From the NCBI RefSeq assembly GCF_013386765.1, contig NZ_JACARE010000045.1, forward strand, positions 35,743 through 99,742: 64,000 bases of DNA, read 5' to 3'. Under the pieces are notes generated by a model, which ran no database searches, had not been told where the DNA came from, and saw nothing but the letters and a program-made list of their open reading frames with translations. Below are positions 43,535-52,426 of this stretch, one piece after another; positions within the stretch are counted from its first letter, which is position 1; every line of letters begins with the position of its first letter. This stretch comes from Pseudomonas yamanorum (GTDB lineage Bacteria; Pseudomonadota; Gammaproteobacteria; Pseudomonadales; Pseudomonadaceae). Position numbers and translations under genes: made by a program.

Positions 43535-44029
43535 TTATCCCAAGGTACTGGCTATCAACGGCGCCCCAAAAGACTCACGCAGAAACCCCGGCGCGATATA
43601 CCGCTCGTAATGCGCCTCGGACAGCAGGAAAAACTCCCGGTCAATCGCATCCCGCAGATCCGCCAGATTGCGCTCGCGAAACTCTGGCAACAGCGCCAAC
43701 CCATACGCATCCAGCTTGGAAATCACCCGCGCGCCCCGGGCAATCAACTGATACGCCCAGCAGTACGGCGACTGGTGGGGCACAAAGCGAATCTTGCGGT
43801 CTTCCAGTTGCTGGCGCAGGCGTTGCGGGTCCAGCACCTGCAGCTTGCTGGTCATCACCTGCACCAGCAGCTGTTCCAGGCGCAGCCACACCGCCTGTTT
43901 CTCCTCGGCGTTGTAGCCGTTCCACTGAATCACTTCATGGTGATAACGCTTGCAACCCCGGCACACCAGGTCTCCGTAGACGGTGGAGCACAGGCCGACG
44001 CAGGGTGTCTTGATGGTTTGATTGGGCAT
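43535..44029 (-). CDS. DUF1289 domain protein
   Basis: 164 residues. The N-terminal DUF1289 has four cysteines, TPCVGLCSTVYGDLVCRGCK, probably binding a metal or Fe-S cluster. The rest (residues 60-164) is charged and helical with no family I can name; many DUF1289 proteins are only about 60-90 residues, so this one carries an extra C-terminal domain. No function is established. It lies just downstream of the nrdB terminator on the same strand. Confidence 0.85.
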   Translation of the reverse strand: MPNQTIKTPCVGLCSTVYGDLVCRGCKRYHHEVIQWNGYNAEEKQAVWLRLEQLLVQVMTSKLQVLDPQRLRQQLEDRKIRFVPHQSPYCWAYQLIARGARVISKLDAYGLALLPEFRERNLADLRDAIDREFFLLSEAHYERYIAPGFLRESFGAPLIASTLG

Positions 44030-44046
44030 AAAAAAGCATCGACAGT

Positions 44047-44074
44047 TAAAACAACACGGCCCCCGAAGGGGCCG
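44047..44074 (-). terminator. Rho-independent terminator of nrdB
   Basis: On the minus strand a 7-bp stem CGGCCCC/GGGGCCG closed by a UUCG tetraloop (44057-44074) is followed by a T-rich tail, 8 bp after the nrdB stop. Confidence 0.8.
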
Positions 44075-44081
44075 CTTTAAA

Positions 44082-45332
44082 TCAATCCCAGCTCAGCGCG
44101 CCGCCGGTCTGGTACTCGATCACACGGGTCTCGAAGAAGTTCTTCTCTTTCTTCAAGTCCATGATCTCGCTCATCCACGGGAACGGGTTAGTCGTCCCTG
44201 GATACTCTTCCTTCAACCCAATCTGCGACAGACGACGGTTAGCGATGAACTTGAGGTAATCCTCCATCATCGCCGCATTCATCCCCAGCACTCCACGCGG
44301 CATGGTGTCGCGAGCGTATTCAATCTCCAACTGAGTCCCTTGCAGGATCATCTGGGTCGCTTCTTCCTTCATCTCGGCATCCCACAAATGCGGGTTTTCG
44401 ATTTTGATCTGGTTGATCACATCGATACCGAAGTTCAGGTGCATCGACTCATCCCGCAGGATGTACTGGAACTGCTCGGCCACGCCGGTCATTTTGTTGC
44501 GACGGCCCATGGACAAAATCTGGGTGAAGCCGCAATAGAAGAAGATGCCTTCCAGTACGCAGTAGTAAGCGACCAGGTTACGCAGCAGCTCTTTGTCAGT
44601 CTCGACGGTACCGGTTTCGAACTTCGGATCGGAGATCGAGCGGGTGTACTTCAAGCCCCAGGCAGCCTTTTTGGCGACCGATGGAATCTCGTGGTACATG
44701 TTGAAGATCTCGCCTTCATCCATGGCCAACGATTCGATGCAGTACTGGTAGGCGTGGGTGTGGATCGCTTCTTCGAAGGCCTGGCGCAGGATGTACTGGC
44801 GGCACTCCGGGTTGGTGATCAGGCGGTACACGGCCAGTACCAGGTTGTTCGCGACCAACGAGTCGGCGGTGGAGAAGAAGCCGAGGTTGCGCATCACGAT
44901 GCGACGCTCGTCGTCGGTCAGGCCTTCAGGGTTTTTCCACAGGGCGATGTCGGCGGTCATGTTGACCTCTTGCGGCATCCAGTGGTTGGCGCAGCCGTCG
45001 AGGTATTTCTGCCAGGCCCAGTCGTACTTGAAAGGCACGAGTTGGTTGAGGTCGGCGCGGCAGTTGATCATGCGCTTTTCGTCAACGGCGACGCGGGCGG
45101 CGGAGCCTTCGAGCTCGGCGAGGCCTTCGGCGACGTCGAGTTTGTCCAGCGCAGCCTTGGCGCGGATGATCGCGGCCGAGTCGTTGGCGGTCACGTTGCG
45201 GGCTTCGAGGGCGGCGGCAGCGCCGGCGCCGTCAAGGCGGTCCATGTTGGCTTCGGTGGCGTGGCCGGCGTTGGCGCCTCGGATGACTACGTCACCGGTG
45301 TCTGGTTGATCTGCTTCATCCCAACTCAGCAT
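44082..45332 (-). CDS. nrdB: Class I ribonucleotide reductase beta subunit
   Basis: 416 residues from ATG 45332 (AAGGAG 7 nt upstream). The diiron/tyrosyl-radical site is in AFEEAIHTHAYQY: Glu188, His191 and radical Tyr195, matching E. coli Glu115, His118 and Tyr122, with further ligands in FNMYHEI and LRDESMHLNFGIDV. The protein has a 90-residue N-terminal extension relative to E. coli NrdB, usual in Pseudomonas. It makes deoxynucleotides for replication together with NrdA. nrdA is not adjacent: the next gene upstream is on the opposite strand. Its own promoter region has paired NrdR boxes. Confidence 0.95.
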   Translation of the reverse strand: MLSWDEADQPDTGDVVIRGANAGHATEANMDRLDGAGAAAALEARNVTANDSAAIIRAKAALDKLDVAEGLAELEGSAARVAVDEKRMINCRADLNQLVPFKYDWAWQKYLDGCANHWMPQEVNMTADIALWKNPEGLTDDERRIVMRNLGFFSTADSLVANNLVLAVYRLITNPECRQYILRQAFEEAIHTHAYQYCIESLAMDEGEIFNMYHEIPSVAKKAAWGLKYTRSISDPKFETGTVETDKELLRNLVAYYCVLEGIFFYCGFTQILSMGRRNKMTGVAEQFQYILRDESMHLNFGIDVINQIKIENPHLWDAEMKEEATQMILQGTQLEIEYARDTMPRGVLGMNAAMMEDYLKFIANRRLSQIGLKEEYPGTTNPFPWMSEIMDLKKEKNFFETRVIEYQTGGALSWD

Positions 45333-45448
45333 TGAATTACTCCTTCCTGGTCCGTTTGACGGCGTGACCGCGTTCAAAAATGTGCGTTTTGCAGGCTTCA
45401 AGGCATTGAAATACTGCGCATAGTGTGGTCGATATACTGCGTTCCTGC

Positions 45449-45464
45449 ACACTATGTAGTGGTT
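45449..45464. promoter_or_regulatory. NrdR box 1 upstream of nrdB
   Basis: ACACTATGTAGTGGTT, close to the NrdR consensus acacTATATAtAgtgt. NrdR represses ribonucleotide reductase genes when nucleotide pools are high. Confidence 0.8.
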
Positions 45465-45480
45465 GTCTGTGTTTGTGGGC

Positions 45481-45496
45481 ACACTATATGGTGTGT
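45481..45496. promoter_or_regulatory. NrdR box 2 upstream of nrdB
   Basis: ACACTATATGGTGTGT, a better match to the consensus. The two boxes are 32 bp apart start to start, three helical turns, the spacing normally seen for NrdR sites. Apart from these, the 318-bp gap 45333-45650 shows no gene. Confidence 0.85.
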
Positions 45497-45650
45497 GTTA
45501 ACGATGGTCAACGCGTAGGAAGGGTCTGATGGTCGCAGGGCCATGACCAAAACTCACACCCCCATGACTTTTAATGGTTACGGCTGCCGCCCGGGCCAGT
45601 GCTAAAAATTCGCCAACCAGCTCCCCATAACAAAAAAGAGCGTTTGCGAA

Positions 45651-46163
45651 ATGAAAGCACTTGATCTGTACATCGGCGAAGGCTTCGAAGGCCCAGGCGT
45701 CAATGCTGCCCACATCAACATCCTCATCGGCCCGCGCAACGGCCCGGCCGGCCAGGCGTTCGCCACCAGCCTGGCGTCCCCAAGCCAGGGCCACTGCCCG
45801 TTCATGGTGATTGCCCAGCCGAACATCCCGGTCAAACCCATGACCCTCTACGTCAACAAGGCCGCCATCGGCAGCGACCTGCACGGCAATGCCACCTGGG
45901 GCGCGTCCCAGGCCGGGATTGCCAAGGCGGTGCTCGAGGCCTTGCTCGACGGCACCCTGCCGCCGGAAGCCTGCGACGAGTGGGCCATCGTCACCGCCAA
46001 CTGGGTCAACCCGGCCTGCGATGACCTGGATGCGGTCTACCTGAACAACTACAACGCCTGCCGCACCGCGATCCGCGCCGCCCTTACAGGCTTGCCGCAC
46101 ACCGCGCAACTGGCGGATGTGGTCAACCACATCAGCAACCCTTTCTACACGCCAAAAGCCTGA
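45651..46163 (+). CDS. Fae-like protein (formaldehyde-activating enzyme family)
   Basis: 170 residues, normal Fae length, no signal peptide. The catalytic His of Fae is conserved as His21 in NAAHINILIGPRNGPAG, followed by FMVIAQPNIPVKPMTLYVNK, both hallmark stretches of the family. In methylotrophs Fae condenses formaldehyde with tetrahydromethanopterin. Pseudomonas is not expected to make that cofactor, so a different role, such as trapping another aldehyde, is likely. It begins a three- or four-gene plus-strand unit with an aldo/keto reductase (10-bp gap) and aldehyde dehydrogenase. The ribosome site is weak (AAGAG). Confidence 0.85.
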   Translation: MKALDLYIGEGFEGPGVNAAHINILIGPRNGPAGQAFATSLASPSQGHCPFMVIAQPNIPVKPMTLYVNKAAIGSDLHGNATWGASQAGIAKAVLEALLDGTLPPEACDEWAIVTANWVNPACDDLDAVYLNNYNACRTAIRAALTGLPHTAQLADVVNHISNPFYTPKA

Positions 46164-46173
46164 GGACTGTCCC

Positions 46174-47208
46174 ATGCAATATATCCGTTTGGGCAACTCC
46201 GGCCTGCAAGTCTCCCGCCTGTGCCTGGGCACCATGAACATGGGCACCCCGGACTGGAAACCGTGGATCTTCGATGAGAAACAAAGCGAGCCCATCGTCG
46301 CCCATGCCCTGGCCAACGGCGTCAACTTCATTGACCTGGCCGACTTCTACTCTGCCGGCGTCGGCGAGGAAGTGGTGGGGCGCATCCTCAAGCGCGTTGC
46401 CCGCCGTGAAGACATCGTGGTCACCACCAAGGTCGGCTACGGCACCCGCAGCGGCGTCAACGCCAGCGGCCATTCGCGCAAACACATCATGGACAGCATT
46501 GACGCGTCCCTGAGCCGCCTCGGCATGGATTACGTCGACGTGTTCATGCTGCATTACTTTGACGTGAACACCCCCGTGGAAGAAACCATGGGTGCCCTCA
46601 ACGACATCGTGCGTTCCGGCAAGGCCCGCTACATCGGCGTGTCCACCATGCTCACCGGGCAACTGGCGAAAATCCTCATGGCCTGCGAGCGCAATGGCTG
46701 GGTCAAGCCGATCAACATGCAGCTGCAACTGAACTGCGCCTACCGCGAAGAAGAGCGCGAGATGATCCCGTTCTGCCGCGACCAGGGCCTGGGCGTCTCG
46801 GTGTTCAGCCCGCTGGCCCGTGGCTTGCTCACCGGTGAAGTGCAGTCCACCCGCAACCAGACCGACTTCTTCACCCAACAGATGTACAGCGACCAGGCAT
46901 CATTCGATATCGCCCACTCGGTGCAACGTGTCGCCCGTGCCCGTGGCGTGTCGAATGCGCAGATCGCCCAGGCCTGGGTTGCCAATCACCCGGGTGTGGA
47001 CGTGATGCTGGTGGGCGCCGACACCACCGAACAGTTTGACAGCGCGCTCGCCGCCCTCGACACCCAACTCGACGCCGAAGAACTGCATGAGCTGGAACGC
47101 AACTACACACCGTGCGACGTGATCAACGACTACACCGCCGGCAAACGCATCCTGCGCAGCGCCCGTCCGGGCCTGGACCGCTTTAACCTGATAGAGGCCG
47201 TGGCATGA
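46174..47208 (+). CDS. Aldo/keto reductase
   Basis: 344 residues from ATG 46174 (GAGGA 7 nt upstream). The AKR catalytic tetrad is complete: Asp54 and Tyr59 in FIDLADFY, Lys86 in TTKVGYG, His127 in FMLHYFD. NADPH-site residues are in GVSVFSPLARGLLTGEV and the C-terminal ADTTEQFDSALAALD. It resembles the YajO/aryl-alcohol-dehydrogenase-type AKRs. Substrate unknown; its place between a Fae-like and an aldehyde dehydrogenase gene suggests aldehyde reduction or alcohol oxidation. Its stop overlaps the next start by 4 bp. Confidence 0.92.
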   Translation: MQYIRLGNSGLQVSRLCLGTMNMGTPDWKPWIFDEKQSEPIVAHALANGVNFIDLADFYSAGVGEEVVGRILKRVARREDIVVTTKVGYGTRSGVNASGHSRKHIMDSIDASLSRLGMDYVDVFMLHYFDVNTPVEETMGALNDIVRSGKARYIGVSTMLTGQLAKILMACERNGWVKPINMQLQLNCAYREEEREMIPFCRDQGLGVSVFSPLARGLLTGEVQSTRNQTDFFTQQMYSDQASFDIAHSVQRVARARGVSNAQIAQAWVANHPGVDVMLVGADTTEQFDSALAALDTQLDAEELHELERNYTPCDVINDYTAGKRILRSARPGLDRFNLIEAVA

Positions 47209-48638
47209 ACCCGCTGATTCGCACAGGCAATTTCATCGATGGCCAATGGTCCAGTGGTGGGCCGGTTTACCCGGTGCTCAACCCGGCCAATGGCGCGCAG
47301 ATCGCCGAGGTGCAACGCGCTGGAGCCGAAGAAACCAACCTGGCCATTGCCGCCGCCAACCGTGCCTTGCCGGCCTGGCGCAAACTGACCGCCAAGGAAC
47401 GCAGCCAGCGCCTCAAGCGCTGGAGCGACTTGATGCTGAGCAACCAGAAGGACCTGGCCAACCTGCTCAGCCTGGAGCAGGGCAAGCCGCTGGCCGAAGC
47501 CATGGGCGAGGTGGTCTACGCCGCCAGCTTCCTCGAATGGTTTGCCGAAGAAGCCAAGCGTGCCTATGGCGACGTGATCCCGAGCCACAAGGCCGATGCG
47601 CGGATCATCGTGACCAAGGAAGCGATTGGCGTGGTCGCGGCGATCACCCCGTGGAACTTCCCGCTGGCCATGGTCACCCGCAAGGTCGGCCCGGCGCTGG
47701 CGGCGGGGTGCACGATGATCCTCAAGCCGTCTGAGGAAACCCCGTTGTCGGCCTTCGCCCTCGCGGTGTTGGCGGAGCAGGCCGGGATTCCGGCCGGTGT
47801 GTTCAACATCGTATCCGGTGATGCCGTGGCCATTGGCGGCGCGCTGCAAGCCTCAAGCATAGTGCGCAAGCTGTCGTTCACCGGCTCCACCCGCACCGGC
47901 AAACTGCTGATGCGCCAGGCCGCCGACACCCTGAAGAAGGTCTCCCTGGAACTGGGAGGCAACGCGCCCTTTATCGTGTTCGACGATGCCGACCTGGACG
48001 CCGCCGTCAAAGGCGCCATGGCCTCCAAGTTCCGCAACACCGGCCAGACCTGCGTGTGCGTCAACCGCTTCTTTATCCAGGACAGCGTATACGATGCGTT
48101 CACCCGCAAACTGGCTGAAGCGGTATCGCAGATGCGCGTCGGCAGCGCCCTGGACGGCGAAACCGAACAAGGCCCGCTGATCAACGTGGCTGCGTTGGCC
48201 AAGGTTGAAGCCCACGTCGGCGATGCCCTGGAGAAAGGCGCCAAGCTTTTGTGCGGCGGCCGTCGACACGCCTTGGGCGGCACGTTCTTTGAGCCGACCA
48301 TCCTCACCGAAGCCCACGGTGAAATGCTGATCGCCCAGGAAGAAACCTTCGGCCCGGTGGCGGCCTGCTTCCGCTTCAAGGACGAAGCTGAAGTGCTGCA
48401 ACGGGCCAATGACACGCCATTCGGCTTGTCCGCCTACTTCTACAGCCGCGACATCGGCCGGGTATGGCGCATGGCCGAAGGCCTGGAAGCCGGCATGGTG
48501 GGGATCAACGAAGGGATCATCTCCACTGAAGTCGCCCCGTTTGGCGGGATCAAGGAATCGGGCCTGGGCCGTGAAGGTTCCAAGTACGGCCTGGAGGATT
48601 ACCTGGAGATCAAATACGTGTTGATGGGCGGTCTCTAA
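47205..48638 (+). CDS. NAD(P)-dependent aldehyde dehydrogenase, succinate-semialdehyde-type
   Basis: 477 residues. General base Glu249 in LELGGNAPF and nucleophile Cys283 in NTGQTCVCVNRFF; cofactor loop FTGSTRTGKLL. The overall pattern (ITPWNFPLAMVTRKVGPALA, EETFGPVA) is that of GabD-like succinate-semialdehyde dehydrogenases, but several related semialdehydes are used by this group. ATGA overlap with the aldo/keto reductase gene shows translational coupling, so the two and Fae-like protein work on connected compounds. Confidence 0.92.
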   Translation: MNPLIRTGNFIDGQWSSGGPVYPVLNPANGAQIAEVQRAGAEETNLAIAAANRALPAWRKLTAKERSQRLKRWSDLMLSNQKDLANLLSLEQGKPLAEAMGEVVYAASFLEWFAEEAKRAYGDVIPSHKADARIIVTKEAIGVVAAITPWNFPLAMVTRKVGPALAAGCTMILKPSEETPLSAFALAVLAEQAGIPAGVFNIVSGDAVAIGGALQASSIVRKLSFTGSTRTGKLLMRQAADTLKKVSLELGGNAPFIVFDDADLDAAVKGAMASKFRNTGQTCVCVNRFFIQDSVYDAFTRKLAEAVSQMRVGSALDGETEQGPLINVAALAKVEAHVGDALEKGAKLLCGGRRHALGGTFFEPTILTEAHGEMLIAQEETFGPVAACFRFKDEAEVLQRANDTPFGLSAYFYSRDIGRVWRMAEGLEAGMVGINEGIISTEVAPFGGIKESGLGREGSKYGLEDYLEIKYVLMGGL

Positions 48639-48667
48639 CCCCATTCCCCCAAACACCACAAATCCCC

Positions 48668-48756
48668 TGTAGGAGCTGGCTTGCCTGCGATAGCGGTATG
48701 TCAGCTCCTGATGATTCAACTGACCCACCGCTATCGCAGGCAAGCCAGCTCCCACA
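48668..48756. repeat. REPIN-type palindrome, 89 bp
   Basis: Arms TGTAGGAGCTGGCTTGCC and complement between the aldehyde dehydrogenase and MFS genes. It may reduce transcription of the MFS gene relative to the enzymes. Confidence 0.88.
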
Positions 48757-48827
48757 AAAAGCTCACACACCACCACCCTCGGCCTGCCCGCTGTTACTCC
48801 GTCAAAAACAAAAATAGGGAGAACACC

Positions 48828-50201
48828 ATGTCCACTCAATCGATCAAAATCGACGACCTGCCAATCGGTCGCTTCCACCTTAAAATCGCCGGCCTGACCT
48901 TCGGCGCGCACTTCACCGACGGCTACATCCTTGGCCTGATCGGCATTGCCTTCACCTTGCTCAGCCCACAGATGCAGCTGGACGCCTTCTGGCAAGGCCT
49001 GATCGGCGCCTCCGCCCTGATCGGCTTGTTCATGGGCAGCCTGTTTTTCGGCTGGATCTCCGACACCCTCGGCCGGCAGAAGATCTTCCTGGTCAGCTTC
49101 ATTCTGATCACCGTTGCCTCGGTGATGCAGTTCTATGCCGAAACCGCCATGGGCCTGTTCCTCTGTCGGGTGCTGATCGGCATCGGCCTGGGCGGCGACT
49201 TCAGCGTCGGCCACGCCATGCTCGCCGAGTTCTCGCCGAAGAAACATCGCGGGGTGCTGCTGGGCTCTTTCAGCGTGGTGTGGACCGTTGGCTACGTGGC
49301 CGCGACTTTCGTCGGCACCGCCATGCTCAGCCTCGGTGATGATGCCTGGCGCTGGATGCTCGCATCGTCGGCAATTCCCGCCGGGCTGATTCTGATCGCC
49401 CGCATCGGCACCCCCGAATCACCGCGTTGGCTGGTCAATCAAGGCCGGATTGCCGAGGCTCGTGCCATCGTCAAAAAGCACCTGGGCGAGCATGTGGTAC
49501 TCGATGAAGAACCGTCGACGCAAACCCGCTCCGGCTACGGCGTGCTGTTCAGCCGCGAATACCGCAAGCGCACCGCGTTCAACTGCCTGTTCTTCGTGTG
49601 CATCGTGATGCCGTACTTCGCCATCTACACCTTCCTGCCGTCGATCCTGCAGAAGATGGGACTGGCCGAAGGTTTTGGCACGGAGCTGATGCTCAACCTG
49701 CTGCTGATCATCGGCGCGTTGATTGGCATCTGGTGCACCGTGAAATTCTCCCGGCGCGGCTTCCTGATCAACTCGTTCATCGTCCTTGCGGCGGCGCTGT
49801 TCCTGCTGGCGGTATTGCCGGGCAGCATGGCGTGGCTGATGGTGCTGACGTTCGGCGTGTTCACCCTGGTGCTGTCGGCGGTGAGCAACCTGGTGGGTGT
49901 ATTCCCGGCGGAGAGCTTCCCTACTGAAGTGCGGGCCAGCGGCATCGGGCTGGCCACGGCGGTCAGCCGGCTGGGTTCGGCAGTCAGTACCTTCCTGTTG
50001 CCGGTGAGCGTGGCCGGGATCGGCCTGAGCCCGACCATGGGCATCCTCGCCGCGATCCTGGTGTTGGGCGCAATCATCTCCTGGGCCTGGGCGCCGGAAA
50101 CCAAGGCGCTGACTTTGAGCCAGGCGTGCAAGGCCGAGCCACCGGTGTCAGGGATTGCTAACCCGGTTCAACCACTGCGTAAACAACCGAACCTTGGATA
50201 A
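48828..50201 (+). CDS. MFS transporter (sugar-porter/aromatic-acid type)
   Basis: 457 residues from ATG 48828 (GGGAG 7 nt upstream); a longer frame passes through REP DNA. Twelve predicted helices. Motif A between helices 2 and 3 is GWISDTLGRQKIF; helix 4-5 region is RVLIGIGLGGDFSVGHAM, and PESPRWLV precedes the central loop. The mix of sugar-porter and aromatic-acid-symporter features leaves the substrate open. Follows the Fae/AKR/ALDH genes after a REP palindrome and probably transports their substrate. Its last 54 bp overlap the convergent LysR gene. Confidence 0.87.
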   Translation: MSTQSIKIDDLPIGRFHLKIAGLTFGAHFTDGYILGLIGIAFTLLSPQMQLDAFWQGLIGASALIGLFMGSLFFGWISDTLGRQKIFLVSFILITVASVMQFYAETAMGLFLCRVLIGIGLGGDFSVGHAMLAEFSPKKHRGVLLGSFSVVWTVGYVAATFVGTAMLSLGDDAWRWMLASSAIPAGLILIARIGTPESPRWLVNQGRIAEARAIVKKHLGEHVVLDEEPSTQTRSGYGVLFSREYRKRTAFNCLFFVCIVMPYFAIYTFLPSILQKMGLAEGFGTELMLNLLLIIGALIGIWCTVKFSRRGFLINSFIVLAAALFLLAVLPGSMAWLMVLTFGVFTLVLSAVSNLVGVFPAESFPTEVRASGIGLATAVSRLGSAVSTFLLPVSVAGIGLSPTMGILAAILVLGAIISWAWAPETKALTLSQACKAEPPVSGIANPVQPLRKQPNLG

Positions 50202-51023
50202 TCCCTGCTTGTCACTCGCCACATCCAGCCAATAGCCGTACGGGCCGATCACCTCAACCGGGGTGATCGGCAGCAGGCTGCCATTGGCCAACTCGCGTTC
50301 GATCATCTGCCGGTCGATCACCGCCAGCCCACCGCCGGCCAGTGCGGTGTGGATCACCTGGTCCAGGGTGCTGAATTCCAGGCCCTGTTCTGCATCGATA
50401 TCGTCCCGGCCCATGGCCGCCAGCCAGTTTTCCCAGACCTTCAAACGCTTGCCGTCGTGCAGGATGTGCAGCAGCGGGAAGCGCCGCAGGTCGGGTGGCT
50501 GGCCGTCGGCGAACAGTTCCGGGCTGGCCACGGCGATGTGCCGTTCCATCACCAACAGTTCACTGCTGCAATGGGGGGCCGCTTCCAGGCCGAAGCGGAT
50601 CTGGCAGTCGATTTCCGCCAGGCTCGCGTGGCTGTTCTGGTGGGTGACGCTGAGGTTGATGTCGGGGTAGCGCTCGCAAAACCGGCGCAGGTGTGCGGAC
50701 AGCCAGCGGGTGGCCCAGGTCGGCGGGGCGACGATGCGCAGGCGTTGGCGCAGGTTGGGTACTCGTACGGCTTGCAAGGCGCGTTCGATATGGTCGAAGG
50801 CGTCGCTCAGGTGCGGGGAGAGGGCGAAGCCGGCTTCGGTCAGGGACAGGCCCTGGGGCGTGCGGATGAAGAGGGCGACGCCGAGGTAGTCCTCCAGTTG
50901 TTTGATCTGGCGGCTGACGGCGCCCTGGGTGACGTTGAGGCCCACGGCCGCCTGGCTGAAGCTGCGGTGGCGGGCGACTTCTTCGAAGACCCGAAGCATG
51001 TTGAGGGAGGGCAGTTGGCGCAT
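50148..51023 (-). CDS. LysR-family regulator, GcvA/AmpR-like
   Basis: 291 residues. Start MRQLPSLNMLRVFEEVARHRS and helix-turn-helix LNVTQGAVSRQIKQLEDYLG, with WATRWLSAHLRRFCERYPDI typical of the GcvA/AmpR subgroup. Convergent with the MFS gene (54-bp overlap); not divergent from the operon it may control, which is less usual. Confidence 0.9.
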   Translation of the reverse strand: MRQLPSLNMLRVFEEVARHRSFSQAAVGLNVTQGAVSRQIKQLEDYLGVALFIRTPQGLSLTEAGFALSPHLSDAFDHIERALQAVRVPNLRQRLRIVAPPTWATRWLSAHLRRFCERYPDINLSVTHQNSHASLAEIDCQIRFGLEAAPHCSSELLVMERHIAVASPELFADGQPPDLRRFPLLHILHDGKRLKVWENWLAAMGRDDIDAEQGLEFSTLDQVIHTALAGGGLAVIDRQMIERELANGSLLPITPVEVIGPYGYWLDVASDKQGLSKVRLFTQWLNRVSNP

Positions 51024-51069
51024 GAAAGGGATTCCACACTTATTGTTTTTATGGTGTTGGTACTGACGC

Positions 51070-51142
51070 TATCGCAGGCAAGCCAGCTCCCACATTTTGA
51101 CCGCGGCGCCGATCGAAATGTGGGAGCTGGCTTGCCTGCGAT
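51070..51142. repeat. REP pair in reversed order (tail-to-tail)
   Basis: Here the complement arm ATCGCAGGCAAGCCAGC comes first and TGTGGGAGCTGGCTTGCC second, the opposite of all other pairs in the window, with a 24-bp spacer. It fills much of the 149-bp gap between the LysR and porin genes. Confidence 0.85.
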
Positions 51143-51172
51143 GAGGCCAGTTGAAGCGCTACAGAGCTTAAG

Positions 51173-52342
51173 TCAGAAGTAGTACCCAATGTTCATATAC
51201 AACTGATTCTCCCACTGGTTACTCCCCCCAGCCCCCAGACTCTCGGTATAGCTGCTCCCACCAATATACGGATCGTTCTTGCCGATCAACCACTCCGTGG
51301 CCACCCACAATTTGCTGACCGAAAACGAAGTACCCAGAATCACCCGCTGCGAGGTCTTGAACTGGTCCTCGGACTTGTCAAACGCACTGTAGTTGGCATA
51401 CAGCTTCACGCCGCTGATCTGGTCAAACAGGTACTTGCCGCCCACGTCATAGCTCAGGTCCGCGACATACAAATTACCCCGGCTGGCCACGTTGAACGTG
51501 CCGTCGTAACCGCCCAGCGTCACCACGCTGTCGGTGCCGGGGTTACGCGGTGACATCTGCTGCCGCGCCGCCTGCAATTGCACGCCCCACGGTCCGTTTT
51601 TGCCCAGGTAGTGGATCGCCACGGCGTTGCGCCGGCCATCGTTGTTGGTGTCTTTGTTTTCCAGGGTGGAGGTCAGGCCGGACAGCCCGACTTCCGACTT
51701 CCAGTTACCCAGGTCCATGGCCTTGGCCACCCGTACCACCACGGTGTTGCGTTCCTGGTTGTTGCTGCCGTCGCCGACGTAGCTGTCGGCCTCGGAGATC
51801 ACGCTGGAATAGGTCACACCCTTGCTGGTGCCTTTGCCTTGCCACGCCGGGCGCAGGTAGTAACCGGCCTGGATGTTCCAGTCGCCGCTTTGCTGGATGT
51901 ACTTGGCGCCGACCTGCTGCACATCTTCCAGGCCAATGACGTTGCCCAGGGTTTCGTAGAAGGTGCTGCCGAAGTACGGTTGCAAGCCAAACGGCACGGT
52001 GTTCAGACCCACCTGCACCTGCTGGTCGGGGTTGAACTTGTAGCCCACCCAGGCGAACTTGGCGAACTGGATATCGCCGTAGTTCTTGGTGTACTGGTAC
52101 GGGTACGAGCGCCCGTAGAACCGGTACTGCGCCTCGCCGATCCAGGTGTCGGAGTTGTACTTGGCGCTGAGGAACGCGGTGTCGAGGCCGAACTTCTGGA
52201 TGCCGCGATCCGGGTCGTAGTCCCAACGGGCGCGCACGGCGCCACCGAGGTCCAGGTTGTCGGTGACTTGAATGGCCATGGCCGGTGCCGCAAGGGCGCC
52301 GAGCACAGGGACCAGAGCGATGTATCGAAGGGTTGGTCGCAT
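51173..52342 (-). CDS. Outer-membrane porin
   Basis: 389 residues with a signal peptide (1-23, cleavage near AMA-IQ) and many alternating short beta strands ending in the aromatic C-terminus NIGYYF, as expected for BamA-inserted barrels. The motif pattern (LDLGGAVRARWDYDP, FAWVGYKFNPDQQVQVGLNT) resembles the DcaP/carbohydrate-selective type of Pseudomonas porins rather than OprD. It lies 84 bp downstream of the ABC ATPase on the same strand, so probably lets the transporter's substrate cross the outer membrane. Confidence 0.82.
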   Translation of the reverse strand: MRPTLRYIALVPVLGALAAPAMAIQVTDNLDLGGAVRARWDYDPDRGIQKFGLDTAFLSAKYNSDTWIGEAQYRFYGRSYPYQYTKNYGDIQFAKFAWVGYKFNPDQQVQVGLNTVPFGLQPYFGSTFYETLGNVIGLEDVQQVGAKYIQQSGDWNIQAGYYLRPAWQGKGTSKGVTYSSVISEADSYVGDGSNNQERNTVVVRVAKAMDLGNWKSEVGLSGLTSTLENKDTNNDGRRNAVAIHYLGKNGPWGVQLQAARQQMSPRNPGTDSVVTLGGYDGTFNVASRGNLYVADLSYDVGGKYLFDQISGVKLYANYSAFDKSEDQFKTSQRVILGTSFSVSKLWVATEWLIGKNDPYIGGSSYTESLGAGGSNQWENQLYMNIGYYF

Positions 52343-52426
52343 GGTTTTGCTCTCGTTATTGGTTATTTTCTGGCAACAGCAGCCCCTTGCCGCAACGAAC
52401 GCTGCGACGCGGGGTAAAGGGTTGAC

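Noticed and set aside
51173..52342. Calling the porin OprD
   Set aside because: Strand pattern and length (389 residues) do not fit OprD/OpdK, which are usually about 420-440 residues with different N-terminal motifs.
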